Translations under genes and position numbers: made by a program | Origin: Streptomyces himalayensis subsp. himalayensis | Lineage (GTDB): Bacteria; Actinomycetota; Actinomycetes; Streptomycetales; Streptomycetaceae | Assembly (NCBI RefSeq): GCF_013778455.1 | Contig: NZ_JACEHE010000027.1 | Location: 44,406 to 108,405, forward strand | Length of the DNA stretch: 64,000 nucleotides | Direction: 5' to 3' | The notes under the pieces: model-generated | What the model was told of the DNA's origin: nothing | What the model saw: only the letters and a program-made list of their open reading frames with translations | Databases searched by the model: none | Shown: piece after piece, positions 6,281-15,914 of the stretch | Position numbering within the stretch: the first letter of the stretch is position 1 | How the letters are laid out: each line of letters opens with the position of its first letter

Positions 6281-8922
6281 GAGGTGCCTCCGATCAGGGT
6301 GAGGAACGCGTCTTCCAGCCGCCGGTGCGGCCCGACCGACTCGACCGGCACCTCAAGGCGGAGGAGTTCGGCGAGCAGCTGCGGTGTGCTCGCGCCGTCC
6401 AGCCGGACGAGGAGTCCGCCATCGGCAGGCACCGCCGAGCCCACGCCCGGCAGCGCGGCGATCTTCTCCACGAGCGGATCGTCGAGCGGCCGGGCCGTGC
6501 CGACGAGCAGCGTGTCCCCGGAGCCGACGATCTCGTCGACCCGTCCCGCCTGCACGAGCTTGCCGCGGTCCATGACCACGAGATGCGTGCAGGTCTGCTC
6601 GACCTCCGCGAGGAGATGGCTCGAGACGATGACGGTGCGGCCGGCCGCCGCGTAGCGGATCATCACCTCGCGCATCTCGCGGATCTGTGGCGGGTCCAGG
6701 CCGTTCGTCGGTTCGTCGAGGATCAGAAGGTCCGGCAGGCCGAGCATGGCCTGGGCGATGGCGAGGCGCTGGCGCATGCCCTGCGAGTACGTGCGGACGG
6801 CGCGCTGCAGGGCTTCGCCGAGTCCGGCGATCTCCAGCGCCTCGTCCAGGTGGGCGTCCTCGGCGGGCCGGCCGGTGGCCTGCCAGTACAGCTCCAGGTT
6901 CTCGCGGCCGGAGAGGTGGGGCAGGAAGCCCGCGCCCTCCACGAAGGCGCCGACCCGGGACAGCACCGGCGCGCCCGGGCGGATCGCGTGGCCGAAGACC
7001 CGGATCTCGCCGCCGTCGGGCCGGATCAGGCCCATGAGCATGCGCAGGGTGGTCGTCTTGCCCGCGCCGTTGGGTCCGAGCAGGCCGAGGACCTGGCCCT
7101 TCTCGACGCGGAAGGAGAGGTCCCGCACCGCGTACCGGTCGGCCGACTTCGCGTACCGCTTGCTCAGATCGGTGATCTGCAGCGGCACGTCGGCGAGGTC
7201 CGCGTCCGGCGGTGGTGTCGCGGTGCGCCGCCGCCCGGTGAGCAGCAGTGCGAGGGCGGCGACGGCTCCGGTGATGGGCAGCCACCACACCCAGGCAGGC
7301 AGTGGCGCGGCGGCGGTCGTCACTCCGGGCGCGGTCGGTACGTGCAGGTCGCTCTTGAGGGACGCCGTGTACGTGGCGGGCTGGACGGGCGAGGCGTAGG
7401 CGAGGTCGGTCGAGGAGAGGACGAGACGCAGCCGGTGACCCTTCTGCAGCTCGTGATCGACGGCGGGCAGGGTCAGCGTGACGTCCTTGCCACCCTTCGC
7501 GCCGGAGCCCTCGACGCGCACGGGCGCGACCAACTGGGAGGGCAGCACCTGCTGTCTGCCGTCCGGCCCCACGTCGTACACCTTGGCGAAGAGCACGGCG
7601 TCGTCGCTGGTGGACGCGATGTGCACCGTGGCCGTCGGAGAGCCGGTGATGCGCAGATCGCTGCGCAGGGGCGCCGAGTCGAACCGCGCGAACTGGCCGG
7701 GGAAGTCGAGGGAGACGCCGACGCCGAGGGACGACAGGGACAGGCCCCCGGCAGCGCCGCCGAGGCCGGGCAGCGAGGAGACGGCGGGCGGCCCGGCGCC
7801 CGCGGGGTTGTCGAAGGTCTGTTCGCGGCCGGTGAGCGGCACGCTGTGCAGCCCGCTCGCGAGGCCCGGATACCGGTCGCCGCTCGCGCCGCGGAGCTGG
7901 GCCTCGCCGTCGGTGGAGTCGACGCCTCCGGTACGGGTGATGCGGAACGCCGGCCCGGTGTCGGCGTTCTTGTCGTCCTTCAGATAGCGGTCGAACCAGG
8001 CGTCCACGCGCGCGTACACCCGGTCCACTTCCATGTCGCCGCCGTCGTGCCCGCCCGCGATCCAGTCGACGTCGACCGGCGCGTGGTTGGCGCGGACCGC
8101 CTTGGCGATCGCGTCGGCGTGGCCGAGCGGGAAGAGGGAGTCGGTCTGGCCCTGCATGATGAGCGTGGGCACCTTGATGCGGTCGCCGACGGCCGACGGG
8201 CTGCGGTCCTCCAGCAGCTGCCGCGCCTCGGCGTCCGGCGTGCCGGTCTCCGCGACACGCTCGTACATCTCGCAGAGCTGTTTCTCGAACTGTTGGCAGC
8301 CGCCGCCGGAGTTGACGAACATCCCGGCCCACAGCTTCTTGAACACGCCGTCCGGGAACAGCGCGTCCGCCAGGTTCCAGTAGGTGATCTGCGGGGCGAT
8401 CGCGTCGACCCGCTGGTCATACCCGGCGGCCAGCAGCGACACCGCTCCGCCGTACGAGGCCCCCGCGATGCCCACGCGCGGGTCGCCGGCCTTGTCGAGC
8501 GTGACCTCGGGCCGCTTCGCCAGCCAGTCGATCAGCCCGGAGACGTCGGCGACCTCGCCCTTCGGGTCGTTCAGCCCGATCTTCCCGGTGGATCGGCCGA
8601 AGCCGCGGGCGGACCAGGTCAGGACCGCGTACCCGTCGCGCGCCAGCTCCTCGGCCTGCGTCCGCATGTCCTCCTTGCTGCCGCCGAAGCCGTGTGCGAG
8701 CAGCACCGCGGGACGCTTGCCCGCGCCGGAGGAGCCCACCGTGAAGAGCGATGTGTCGATCTTCACGCCGCCGGTGTCGAGGATCCGGTCCTCGCGGTGA
8801 ACGGCCGGCGCGTCGTCCGAGGCGACGGCTGTCCAAGTCCCGGCGCCGGCGAGCACCACGACAGCGGCCGCGGCGGCCAGCCACCGTCGCGGCCCGCGCA
8901 TTTCGGGCAGTCGGAGATCCAT
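6277..8922 (-). CDS. CocE/X-Pro-dipeptidyl-peptidase-type hydrolase fused to an ABC transporter ATPase
   Basis: An 881-residue fusion. Residues ~12-33 are a membrane anchor. Next is an alpha/beta hydrolase with a probable triad Ser156 ('AGASYGGA'), Asp261 ('QGQTDSLF') and His292 ('GGHDGG'), then a beta-rich X-Pro-DPP C-terminal-like domain. A second hydrophobic segment (~543-563, 'WLPITGAVAALALLL') leads into a full ABC ATPase: Walker A 'GPNGAGKTT' (~616-624), signature 'YSQGMRQR', Walker B 'LLILDEP'. The two membrane spans place the hydrolase outside and the ATPase inside. Coupled to the permease gene by a 4-nt overlap. Start chosen at ATG 8922; ATG 8952 is possible and neither has a clear Shine-Dalgarno. 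Confidence 0.93.
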   Translation of the reverse strand: MDLRLPEMRGPRRWLAAAAAVVVLAGAGTWTAVASDDAPAVHREDRILDTGGVKIDTSLFTVGSSGAGKRPAVLLAHGFGGSKEDMRTQAEELARDGYAVLTWSARGFGRSTGKIGLNDPKGEVADVSGLIDWLAKRPEVTLDKAGDPRVGIAGASYGGAVSLLAAGYDQRVDAIAPQITYWNLADALFPDGVFKKLWAGMFVNSGGGCQQFEKQLCEMYERVAETGTPDAEARQLLEDRSPSAVGDRIKVPTLIMQGQTDSLFPLGHADAIAKAVRANHAPVDVDWIAGGHDGGDMEVDRVYARVDAWFDRYLKDDKNADTGPAFRITRTGGVDSTDGEAQLRGASGDRYPGLASGLHSVPLTGREQTFDNPAGAGPPAVSSLPGLGGAAGGLSLSSLGVGVSLDFPGQFARFDSAPLRSDLRITGSPTATVHIASTSDDAVLFAKVYDVGPDGRQQVLPSQLVAPVRVEGSGAKGGKDVTLTLPAVDHELQKGHRLRLVLSSTDLAYASPVQPATYTASLKSDLHVPTAPGVTTAAAPLPAWVWWLPITGAVAALALLLTGRRRTATPPPDADLADVPLQITDLSKRYAKSADRYAVRDLSFRVEKGQVLGLLGPNGAGKTTTLRMLMGLIRPDGGEIRVFGHAIRPGAPVLSRVGAFVEGAGFLPHLSGRENLELYWQATGRPAEDAHLDEALEIAGLGEALQRAVRTYSQGMRQRLAIAQAMLGLPDLLILDEPTNGLDPPQIREMREVMIRYAAAGRTVIVSSHLLAEVEQTCTHLVVMDRGKLVQAGRVDEIVGSGDTLLVGTARPLDDPLVEKIAALPGVGSAVPADGGLLVRLDGASTPQLLAELLRLEVPVESVGPHRRLEDAFLTLIGGTS

Positions 8923-9036
8923 GTCGTCAACGGTAAGGGCAGGCACCGACATCCACGGCAGCCACCGGTCTGAACCCCCGTACCTCCTTGAGGAGTACGG
9001 CTCTCCGCCCGCATACCGCAGGCGCGGTACGAAGAT

Positions 9037-9067
9037 GTGCGGGCGTCCGGAATACGGACGCCCGCAC
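9037..9067. terminator. Hairpin terminator downstream of mmsA
   Basis: gtgcgggcgtccg (9037-9049), 5-nt loop gaata, then its exact complement (9055-9067): a 13-bp perfect stem 19 bp beyond the mmsA stop. Confidence 0.85.
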
Positions 9068-9085
9068 AGGGCCTACGACGGTCGG

Positions 9086-10588
<1,503 letters not shown>

Positions 10589-10598
10589 GACAAGATCC

Positions 10599-10772
10599 CT
10601 ACCTTCGCAGACGGCGGCGTCGGGCCCGGACGTCCCGGTCGTACACCTCGTGGGCTTCCATGGCCGACGAGCGGGTCCCGGCCTCGGCCATGGCCACATC
10701 CCACCACGCCCCGACGGGGAGCGCGCCGGACACTGTGTCTGCCATTTCGGGGTCGGCGTAGACACATGTGGC
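10599..10772 (-). pseudogene. 3' remnant of iolD (trihydroxycyclohexane-dione hydrolase)
   Basis: The last ~55 residues of a minus-strand frame read 'VYADPEMADTV', then 'GAWWDVAMAEAGTRSSAMEA' and end 11 bp before mmsA. The 'WWDV-AxAE' block and charged tail resemble the C-terminus of IolD, which acts two steps before IolA/MmsA in myo-inositol breakdown. Everything upstream, including all TPP-binding parts, is missing. The assignment rests on a short motif and is moderate. Confidence 0.5.
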
Positions 10773-11129
10773 GCCCGGCGCCCGACACATGCAGCAGCTC
10801 CGGGCTGAACCTCCGGCGCGGGGGCGTGGCGGGCGGGGAGTCAGCGCTCGCACTTCGCTCCTGCCAGGGCGAAGTGGCCTCCCGCGCCGGAGGCGATGGG
10901 TGCAGGGCTTCGAGCGGTACGTGAGGGCGGCGAGGTCGCCGACCTCGCTTGAACACGTTTGCCCGGCCCAGCAGTAAAAGGGGGTCCGGTCGAGTCTCGA
11001 AGCAGTAAAAGGGGGTCCGGTCGAGTCTCGAAGTCTGGGTTTAGTCGCATACCAGCACCCTGTCAATGGATTGTCCTGACATCCTGACCGTCTTGACACT
11101 TTTCTTTCACGGCCGGAAAGCTGACCGCC
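10773..11129. other. Structured non-coding region between the iolD remnant and an AraC regulator
   Basis: Roughly 350 bp without a believable gene. It holds nested inverted repeats: cctccggcgcggg (10810-10822) with cccgcgccggagg (10881-10893), enclosing cacttcgc (10851-10858) with gcgaagtg (10869-10876), then gcgaggtcg/cgacctcgc (about 10930-10948), followed by a 31-bp tandem repeat. This could be a structured RNA or a decayed mobile-element end; its function is unknown. Confidence 0.6.
10971..11032. repeat. Two perfect 31-bp tandem repeats
   Basis: The 31-bp unit beginning gcagtaaaagggggtccggt occurs at 10971-11001 and again, identical and directly adjacent, at 11002-11032. It lies about 100 bp before the AraC regulator start and on the far side of the structured patch from mmsA. 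It may be a duplicated operator or an insertion scar. Confidence 0.85.
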
Positions 11130-12101
11130 ATGACGACGGTGAGGGGGCCGGCAGCGGCACCAGGGCCGGTCCACCGTGCCGCCAGCACCTGGGAAGCCGC
11201 ATGGGCGCTGCCCCACCCCCGGCTACGGCCGGGCGTGATCAGTTATCACGGCTTCCGGTACGACCTGGACCGTCCACGGCGCCGGCTGGAGACACCGATC
11301 GGCGCGGTCACGCTGATGCTCGGCTTCGAGCAGCCGGTGCGGATCTCCAGTGCGGGGCGTCCCGCCGTCTCCCTCGTCTCGGTGTGCTCGGGGCTGGGCA
11401 CCACGCCCGCCGTCGGCGAGCACGAGGGGCGGCTGTCCGGTGTCTCTGTGCTGCTCACCCCCTGGGCCGCGTTCTCGCTCTTCGGCATCGCACAGCATGA
11501 ACTGTCGAATCGGTACGTCGATCCGGACGACCTCGGCAGACCGCCAGGGCTCGTCGGCTGGGGAAGCATCGCCGAACTCGTCGCCGCACTCGCCGGGCTG
11601 AGCACCTGGAGCGCCCGGTTCGCCCTGCTGGACGATGTCCTGACTCGCTGCGTGGATGCCGGAACCCCTTGTTCGCCCCGGATCGTCGGCGCCTGGAACG
11701 AGCTCGTCCGCACCGGGGGCACCATCCCCGTCAGCCGCCTCGCCCACGAAGTCGGCTGGAGCGTACGCCAGTTGGAGAACCGCTTTCGGGAGCAGATCGG
11801 CCTCGGGCCGAAGGCGGCCGCCCGGGTGCTGCGGCTGCAGCGCGCACGGCGGCTGCTCGTGGCCGGTCACAGCCAGGCCGAGACGGCGGCGGCCTGCGGG
11901 TTCTACGACCAGGCGCATCTGAGCGGTGAGTTCAGGGCGATGACCGGCTGCACACCCGCCGAGTTCACCGCGGCCCGCAGCCGACGGGCGGCCCAGCGGT
12001 CGGGTCCGCCCGCCACAGACCGGCTCACCGGTGAGGCCACGAGCCTGGTGCTGCCACCGGGGCGAAGTGCGCCTTTTTCCAAGACCGATAGGCACCACTG
12101 A
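11130..12101 (+). CDS. AraC-family transcriptional regulator
   Basis: A 323-residue DNA-binding regulator. The C-terminal ~100 residues form the double helix-turn-helix of AraC/XylS proteins ('IPVSRLAHEVGWSVRQLENR', 'HSQAETAAACGFYDQAHLSG', ending 'MTGCTPAEFTAAR'). The N-terminal ~200 residues are a sensor-like domain with no motif I recognise beyond the general actinobacterial AraC type. It is transcribed away from mmsA across the structured region, so mmsA could be a target, but nothing proves it. Confidence 0.9.
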   Translation: MTTVRGPAAAPGPVHRAASTWEAAWALPHPRLRPGVISYHGFRYDLDRPRRRLETPIGAVTLMLGFEQPVRISSAGRPAVSLVSVCSGLGTTPAVGEHEGRLSGVSVLLTPWAAFSLFGIAQHELSNRYVDPDDLGRPPGLVGWGSIAELVAALAGLSTWSARFALLDDVLTRCVDAGTPCSPRIVGAWNELVRTGGTIPVSRLAHEVGWSVRQLENRFREQIGLGPKAAARVLRLQRARRLLVAGHSQAETAAACGFYDQAHLSGEFRAMTGCTPAEFTAARSRRAAQRSGPPATDRLTGEATSLVLPPGRSAPFSKTDRHH

Positions 12102-12121
12102 CGGCACGCTGGGGCCTTGCA

Positions 12122-12149
12122 ACCCTCTGACCGGGGGGAACCAGAGGGT
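12122..12149. terminator. Hairpin after the AraC regulator
   Basis: accctctg (12122-12129) pairs with cagagggt (12142-12149) around a 12-nt loop, 20 bp after the stop of the AraC gene. An 8-bp stem is modest, so this is a probable but weak terminator. Confidence 0.5.
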
Positions 12150-12513
12150 AGCGGGGAGCGGTGGACCGGAACCGGCGCAGCGGGGCCGGTCCACTACGCT
12201 TGCGCGCCCGGGTCGCGGAGGGCCCGGTGGCCCCGTCATCAGGTACCCATGCACAGGGACTTGCGGCTCACACCGCTGCGCCCTCGCGTCGTCGCGCCTC
12301 ACGTCCGCACGCATCGCGTGTGTTACGAATACCTCTCTTGTGTCACACATGTCCCGCGTTCGCAGGGCCTGTGTCACATGCGATCCACAGCGGTTCTCCT
12401 GCGCTCACCCCGTGTCGTTGACCACGCACAGGCTGAGTGATCGCCAGCGTCGCGTCCAGCTCCCCCGACGGCCGTCCCGGCTGCTGCGCGACGCCCGCAG
12501 GGAGGTGCCACTG
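12150..12513. other. Leader of the small HTH gene with paired TGTGTCACA sites
   Basis: No gene is supported here. Two identical 9-bp palindromic elements tgtgtcaca lie at 12339-12347 and 12370-12378, 31 bp apart (about three helical turns on one face), which suggests an operator for a dimeric regulator upstream of the small HTH gene. Confidence 0.5.
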
Positions 12514-12714
12514 ATGACCGACCGAAGACTCTGGTCGTACAAGGAGATCGCCGCGCACATCAAGGTGCAGCCGGACACCGTCCGGTCCTACCGCAAGCAC
12601 GGACTGCTGCCGCCGCCCGACCATGTCGAGAGCGGCAAGCCGTTCTGGTACGCGGACACCGTGCGCGCCTGGGTGGCCTCCCGGCCCGGCAACCGCAACC
12701 GCAGAACCGATTGA
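12514..12714 (+). CDS. Small MerR/excisionase-like helix-turn-helix protein
   Basis: A 66-residue protein starting at ATG 12514, 7 nt after GGAGG (12501-12505 region). It contains one winged-helix style motif: 'WSYKEIAAHIKVQPDTVRSY' followed by 'RKHGLLPPPD' and a 'FWYADTVRAWVASRPG' tail, the pattern of MerR/excisionase-like DNA-binding proteins. It has no effector domain. The frame extends upstream to 12031, but that part is not protein-like. Likely a small transcription factor of unknown target; the TGTGTCACA sites in its leader may be its own operators. Confidence 0.82.
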   Translation: MTDRRLWSYKEIAAHIKVQPDTVRSYRKHGLLPPPDHVESGKPFWYADTVRAWVASRPGNRNRRTD

Positions 12715-12813
12715 CCTGACGTGCCCCGCGTCCCTTACCCCCGCGTCCCGTATACCTCCGCATCCCGTGCCCCGCCTCTCGCACCACCGTCGTCCCGTCG
12801 GCAGGGCTCGGCC

Positions 12814-13857
12814 TCACCGCTGCGGTTCCACGACCGTGACCCCCGCACCAGGCGCGGTACCCATCGCGGCCAGGGCCGACGGGGCCGCGGACAGCGGGAT
12901 CGTGGAGGTGACCAGGAGGTCGGGGCGGACCGCGCCCGCGCGCACCAGCTCCAGCATGGGGGCATACGCGTGGGCGGGCATGCCGTGGCTTCCGAGGAGT
13001 TCCAGCTCCAGGGCGATGACGCGGGACATCGGCACGACCGGGTCGCCCGCAGCGGAGGGGAGCAGGCCGACCTGGATGTGCCGGCCTCGGCGCCGCAGAC
13101 TTCCCACGGAGGCGGCGCAGGTGGCGGGCGACCCGAGAGCGTCCAGTGACACATGGGCGCCACCGCCGGTCAGCTCGCGAACCGCCTCGGCGACGTCACC
13201 GGCGGCCGAGGCGTCGATGCATTCCGCGGCTCCGAACGTCCGCGCGAGTTCGAGGGCCTGGGGCGAAATGTCGACGGCCACGACACGCGCACCGGAGGCT
13301 GCCGCGATCATCACGGCCGACAGGCCGACACCGCCGCAGCCATGCACCGCGACCCACTGGCCCGGTGCCACCCTGCCCTGGGCGACGACGGCGCGGAACG
13401 CGGTCGCGAACCGGCAGCCCAGCCCGGCCGCCGTCACGAACGACATCTCCTCCGGCACGGCCACCAGATTGACGTCGGCATGCTCCAGCGCGACGTACTG
13501 CGCGAAGGAGCCCCAGTGTGTGAATCCCGGCTGGGTCTGCCGCTCACACACCTGCTGGTCGCCCTCCGCGCATGCGGGGCAGCTGCCGCAGGCGCAGACG
13601 AACGGCACGGTGACCCGGTCGCCGGGCCGCCACCGGGCCACCCGGTCGCCCACCGCCTCGACGACACCGGCGAGTTCGTGGCCGGGCACATGGGGCAGCG
13701 TGATGTCCGGGTCGTGCCCCATCCAGCCGTGCCAGTCACTGCGGCACAGCCCGGTGGCCTCGACGCGGACGACCACCCCGTGGGGCGCGGGCACGGGATC
13801 CGCCACGTCCCGCACCTCGGCCGACTGCCCGTACCGCTCGAACACCACTGCCCGCAT
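12814..13857 (-). CDS. Zinc-dependent alcohol dehydrogenase family protein
   Basis: NAD(P)-dependent medium-chain dehydrogenase of 347 residues. Catalytic zinc ligands are visible in 'GLCRSDWHGWMGHD' (Cys, then Asp/His) and 'GHELAGVVEAVG'. The structural zinc lobe is 'CACGSCPACAEGDQQVC', and the nucleotide-binding fold carries 'GCGGVGLSAVMIA'. The start is ATG 13857 (MRAVVF), the usual start for the family; the longer frame adds unrelated residues. The substrate cannot be inferred, and both neighbours are separated by intergenic sequence. Confidence 0.93.
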   Translation of the reverse strand: MRAVVFERYGQSAEVRDVADPVPAPHGVVVRVEATGLCRSDWHGWMGHDPDITLPHVPGHELAGVVEAVGDRVARWRPGDRVTVPFVCACGSCPACAEGDQQVCERQTQPGFTHWGSFAQYVALEHADVNLVAVPEEMSFVTAAGLGCRFATAFRAVVAQGRVAPGQWVAVHGCGGVGLSAVMIAAASGARVVAVDISPQALELARTFGAAECIDASAAGDVAEAVRELTGGGAHVSLDALGSPATCAASVGSLRRRGRHIQVGLLPSAAGDPVVPMSRVIALELELLGSHGMPAHAYAPMLELVRAGAVRPDLLVTSTIPLSAAPSALAAMGTAPGAGVTVVEPQR

Positions 13858-14531
13858 CGTCCCGCCAGCCTTCCGTCCGGTCCGGCGCACGACCGCGCCA
13901 CCCTGCCGTGGTGCGCGGTCACGCTCACCGCCCGCACGCTAGCGCCGACCACCGGCCCCGTCCCGCCGGGGGGTGCTCCGGACCTGGGTGCTCCCGCTCG
14001 GAGGGCGCCGCTTCGCGTCGCCCGACCCGGCAGCTCGTAAGAACGCGCTGCCAACCCGCGACCGGACCGGCCCGTAACCGCGGGTAAGGTCACATCAGGT
14101 CTTCACAGAGCCCCTCCAACATCCTTACGCTTGGGCCTGGATTGCCGTATCGGCGCTCTTGCGCAGCTAGAGGACATATGCAAGTAGAGACGCAGGTCAC
14201 AGTAATCCGAACGTAACCATCGAAGGGGCTCGCGAGTCTAAGAGGCGATGCCAGGAACGTCTTGGGGGGCGTTTCTGAACATCGGGGGGACGTCTTGGGG
14301 GACGTCCCTGGATGGAGGTACCCCATGGCGCCGAAGCCATGGGGAGCGTTGGCCGGGACACGTGCACCGGGGAGCTTTGAGCGGCCCTCCCGTGCGTACG
14401 CGTCCCGGCGGACCGCAACAGGTATCGACCGGTTTCCTGACACCTGACAGAGCCAGCGACACCTGACGCAGCTGGCGCTGCCCCGCAGACGCCCGGCCGG
14501 ATCCCGTGGGGGGAATCCGCACCGGGACATA
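13858..14531. other. 670-bp region between the alcohol dehydrogenase and citrate synthase genes
   Basis: No conserved gene is recognised. The plus-strand part from 14200 has leader-like features: a duplicated gacgtcttgggg motif near 14257 and 14290, a good Shine-Dalgarno at 14314-14319, a 40-codon frame (listed separately) and a strong terminator at its end. This looks like a short plus-strand transcript of unknown role, or the remains of a gene. Confidence 0.5.
14325..14447 (+). CDS. Possible 40-residue small protein (or gene remnant)
   Basis: ATG 14325 follows tggaggt with 6-nt spacing, one of the best ribosome sites in this part of the window, and opens a 40-codon frame ending at TGA 14445-14447. 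The product (starting MAPKPWGALAG, rich in Arg and Pro) resembles no family I know. A strong terminator follows at 14532. It could be a real small gene, a leader peptide, or the 5' end of a lost gene. Confidence 0.25.
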   Translation: MAPKPWGALAGTRAPGSFERPSRAYASRRTATGIDRFPDT

Positions 14532-14584
14532 GGAAAGCGCCCCGTCTACCGGCCCGTGGGGGGACTGGTAGCGGGGCGCTTTCC
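14532..14584. terminator. Strong bidirectional terminator downstream of citrate synthase
   Basis: ggaaagcgccccg (14532-14544) pairs with cggggcgctttcc at the other end (to 14584), and inner ctacc/ggtag extends the stem. The A-rich/T-rich outer bases mean it can work in both directions: for citA (minus strand) and for the short plus-strand transcript. Confidence 0.9.
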
Positions 14585-14624
14585 GCCTGAGTGTCAGGCT
14601 TTCCGCATACGGTGCGGGGAGCGG

Positions 14625-15914
14625 TCAGCGCTCCTCGACCGGGACGAAGTCGCGCAGGACCTCGCCCGTGTAGATCTGGCGCGGGCGGCCGATGCGGGAA
14701 CCCGGCTCCTTGATCATCTCGTGCCACTGGGCGATCCAGCCGGGGAGACGGCCGAGCGCGAAGAGCACGGTGAACATCTCGGTCGGGAAGCCCATGGCCC
14801 GGTAGATCAGACCGGTGTAGAAGTCCACGTTCGGGTAGAGGCTGCGCGAGACGAAGTAGTCGTCGGAGAGCGCGTGCTCCTCCAGCTTGAGCGCGATGTC
14901 GAGCAGCTCGTCGGACTTGCCGAGAGCCGACAGGACGTCGTGCGCGGCAGCCTTGATGATCTTCGCGCGCGGGTCGAAGTTCTTGTAGACCCGGTGGCCG
15001 AAGCCCATCAGGCGGACGCCGTCCTCCTTGTTCTTCACCTTGCGGATGAAGGAGTCGACGTCGCCGCCAGAAGCCTGGATGCCCTCGAGCATCTCCAGCA
15101 CCGACTGGTTGGCGCCGCCGTGCAGCGGGCCCCACAGGGCGGAGATGCCGGCGGAGATCGAGGCGAACATGTTCGCCTGCGAGGAGCCGACCAGACGCAC
15201 CGTGGAGGTCGAACAGTTCTGCTCGTGGTCCGCATGCAGGATCAGCAGCTTGTCGAGCGCCGAGACGACGACCGGGTCGAGGTCGTACTCCTGGGCCGGG
15301 ACCGAGAAGGTCATGCGCAGGAAGTTCTCGACGTAGCCGAGGTCGTTGCGCGGGTAGACGAAGGGGTGGCCGATCGACTTCTTGTACGCGTACGCCGCGA
15401 TCGTCGGAAGCTTGGCGAGCAGCCGGATCGTGGAGAGGTAGCGCTGCTTCTCGTCGAACGGGTTGTGGCTGTCCTGGTAGAAGGTCGACAGCGCGCTGAC
15501 CACGGAGGACAGCATGGCCATCGGGTGGGCGTCGCGCGGGAAGCCGCGGTAGAAGTTCTTGACGTCCTCGTGCAGCAGGGTGTGCTGCGTGATCTCGTTC
15601 CTGAAGGTGGCCAGCTCGTCGACGTTCGGGAGCTCGCCGTTGATCAGCAGATACGCCACCTCAAGGAAGGTGGAGCGCTCGGCCAGCTGCTCGATCGGGT
15701 AGCCGCGGTAGCGGAGGATGCCCTGCTCGCCGTCGAGATAGGTGATCGCGGATTTATAGGCAGCGGTGTTCCCGTAACCGCTGTCCAGGGTCACCAGACC
15801 GGTCTGTGCGCGGAGCTTCCCGATGTCGAAGCCCTTGTCGCCAACGGTGCTGTCGACCACCGGGTAGGTGTACTCGCCGTCGCCGTACCGCAGTACTACA
15901 GAGTTGTCGCTCAC
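14625..15914 (-). CDS. gltA: Citrate synthase
   Basis: Condenses acetyl-CoA and oxaloacetate to citrate at the entry to the TCA cycle. The 429-residue product is full length, with 'LRYRGYPIEQLAERSTFLEV', 'HGGANQSVLEML' and 'GFGHRVYKNFDPRA' (the two catalytic histidines) and 'LYPNVDFYTG'. The start is set at GTG 15914 (VSDNSVVL), behind GAGGG, rather than the in-frame ATG four codons earlier, because streptomycete citrate synthases start with this SDNSVVL sequence. Monocistronic with its own strong terminator. Confidence 0.97.
   Translation of the reverse strand: MSDNSVVLRYGDGEYTYPVVDSTVGDKGFDIGKLRAQTGLVTLDSGYGNTAAYKSAITYLDGEQGILRYRGYPIEQLAERSTFLEVAYLLINGELPNVDELATFRNEITQHTLLHEDVKNFYRGFPRDAHPMAMLSSVVSALSTFYQDSHNPFDEKQRYLSTIRLLAKLPTIAAYAYKKSIGHPFVYPRNDLGYVENFLRMTFSVPAQEYDLDPVVVSALDKLLILHADHEQNCSTSTVRLVGSSQANMFASISAGISALWGPLHGGANQSVLEMLEGIQASGGDVDSFIRKVKNKEDGVRLMGFGHRVYKNFDPRAKIIKAAAHDVLSALGKSDELLDIALKLEEHALSDDYFVSRSLYPNVDFYTGLIYRAMGFPTEMFTVLFALGRLPGWIAQWHEMIKEPGSRIGRPRQIYTGEVLRDFVPVEER

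Noticed and set aside
6325..8973. 882-codon open frame on the plus strand opposite the esterase/ATPase fusion
   Set aside because: It mirrors the third-position GC bias of the minus-strand gene, is rich in Arg/Gly/His, and has no domain or ribosome site; a shadow frame.
10971..11032. Possible tRNA 3' end or attachment site
   Set aside because: The ggtcgagtctc segment superficially resembles a T-arm, but no acceptor, anticodon or D-arm can be built, and the unit is simply repeated twice.
12031..12513. N-terminal extension of the small HTH protein
   Set aside because: In frame but Arg-rich and not conserved-looking; GGAGG and ATG at 12514 define the real start.
14248..14466. 72-codon frame MPGTSWGAF... 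upstream of the small candidate gene
   Set aside because: No ribosome site and its sequence just reads the repeated gtcttgggg motif; the 14325 frame has a far better start.
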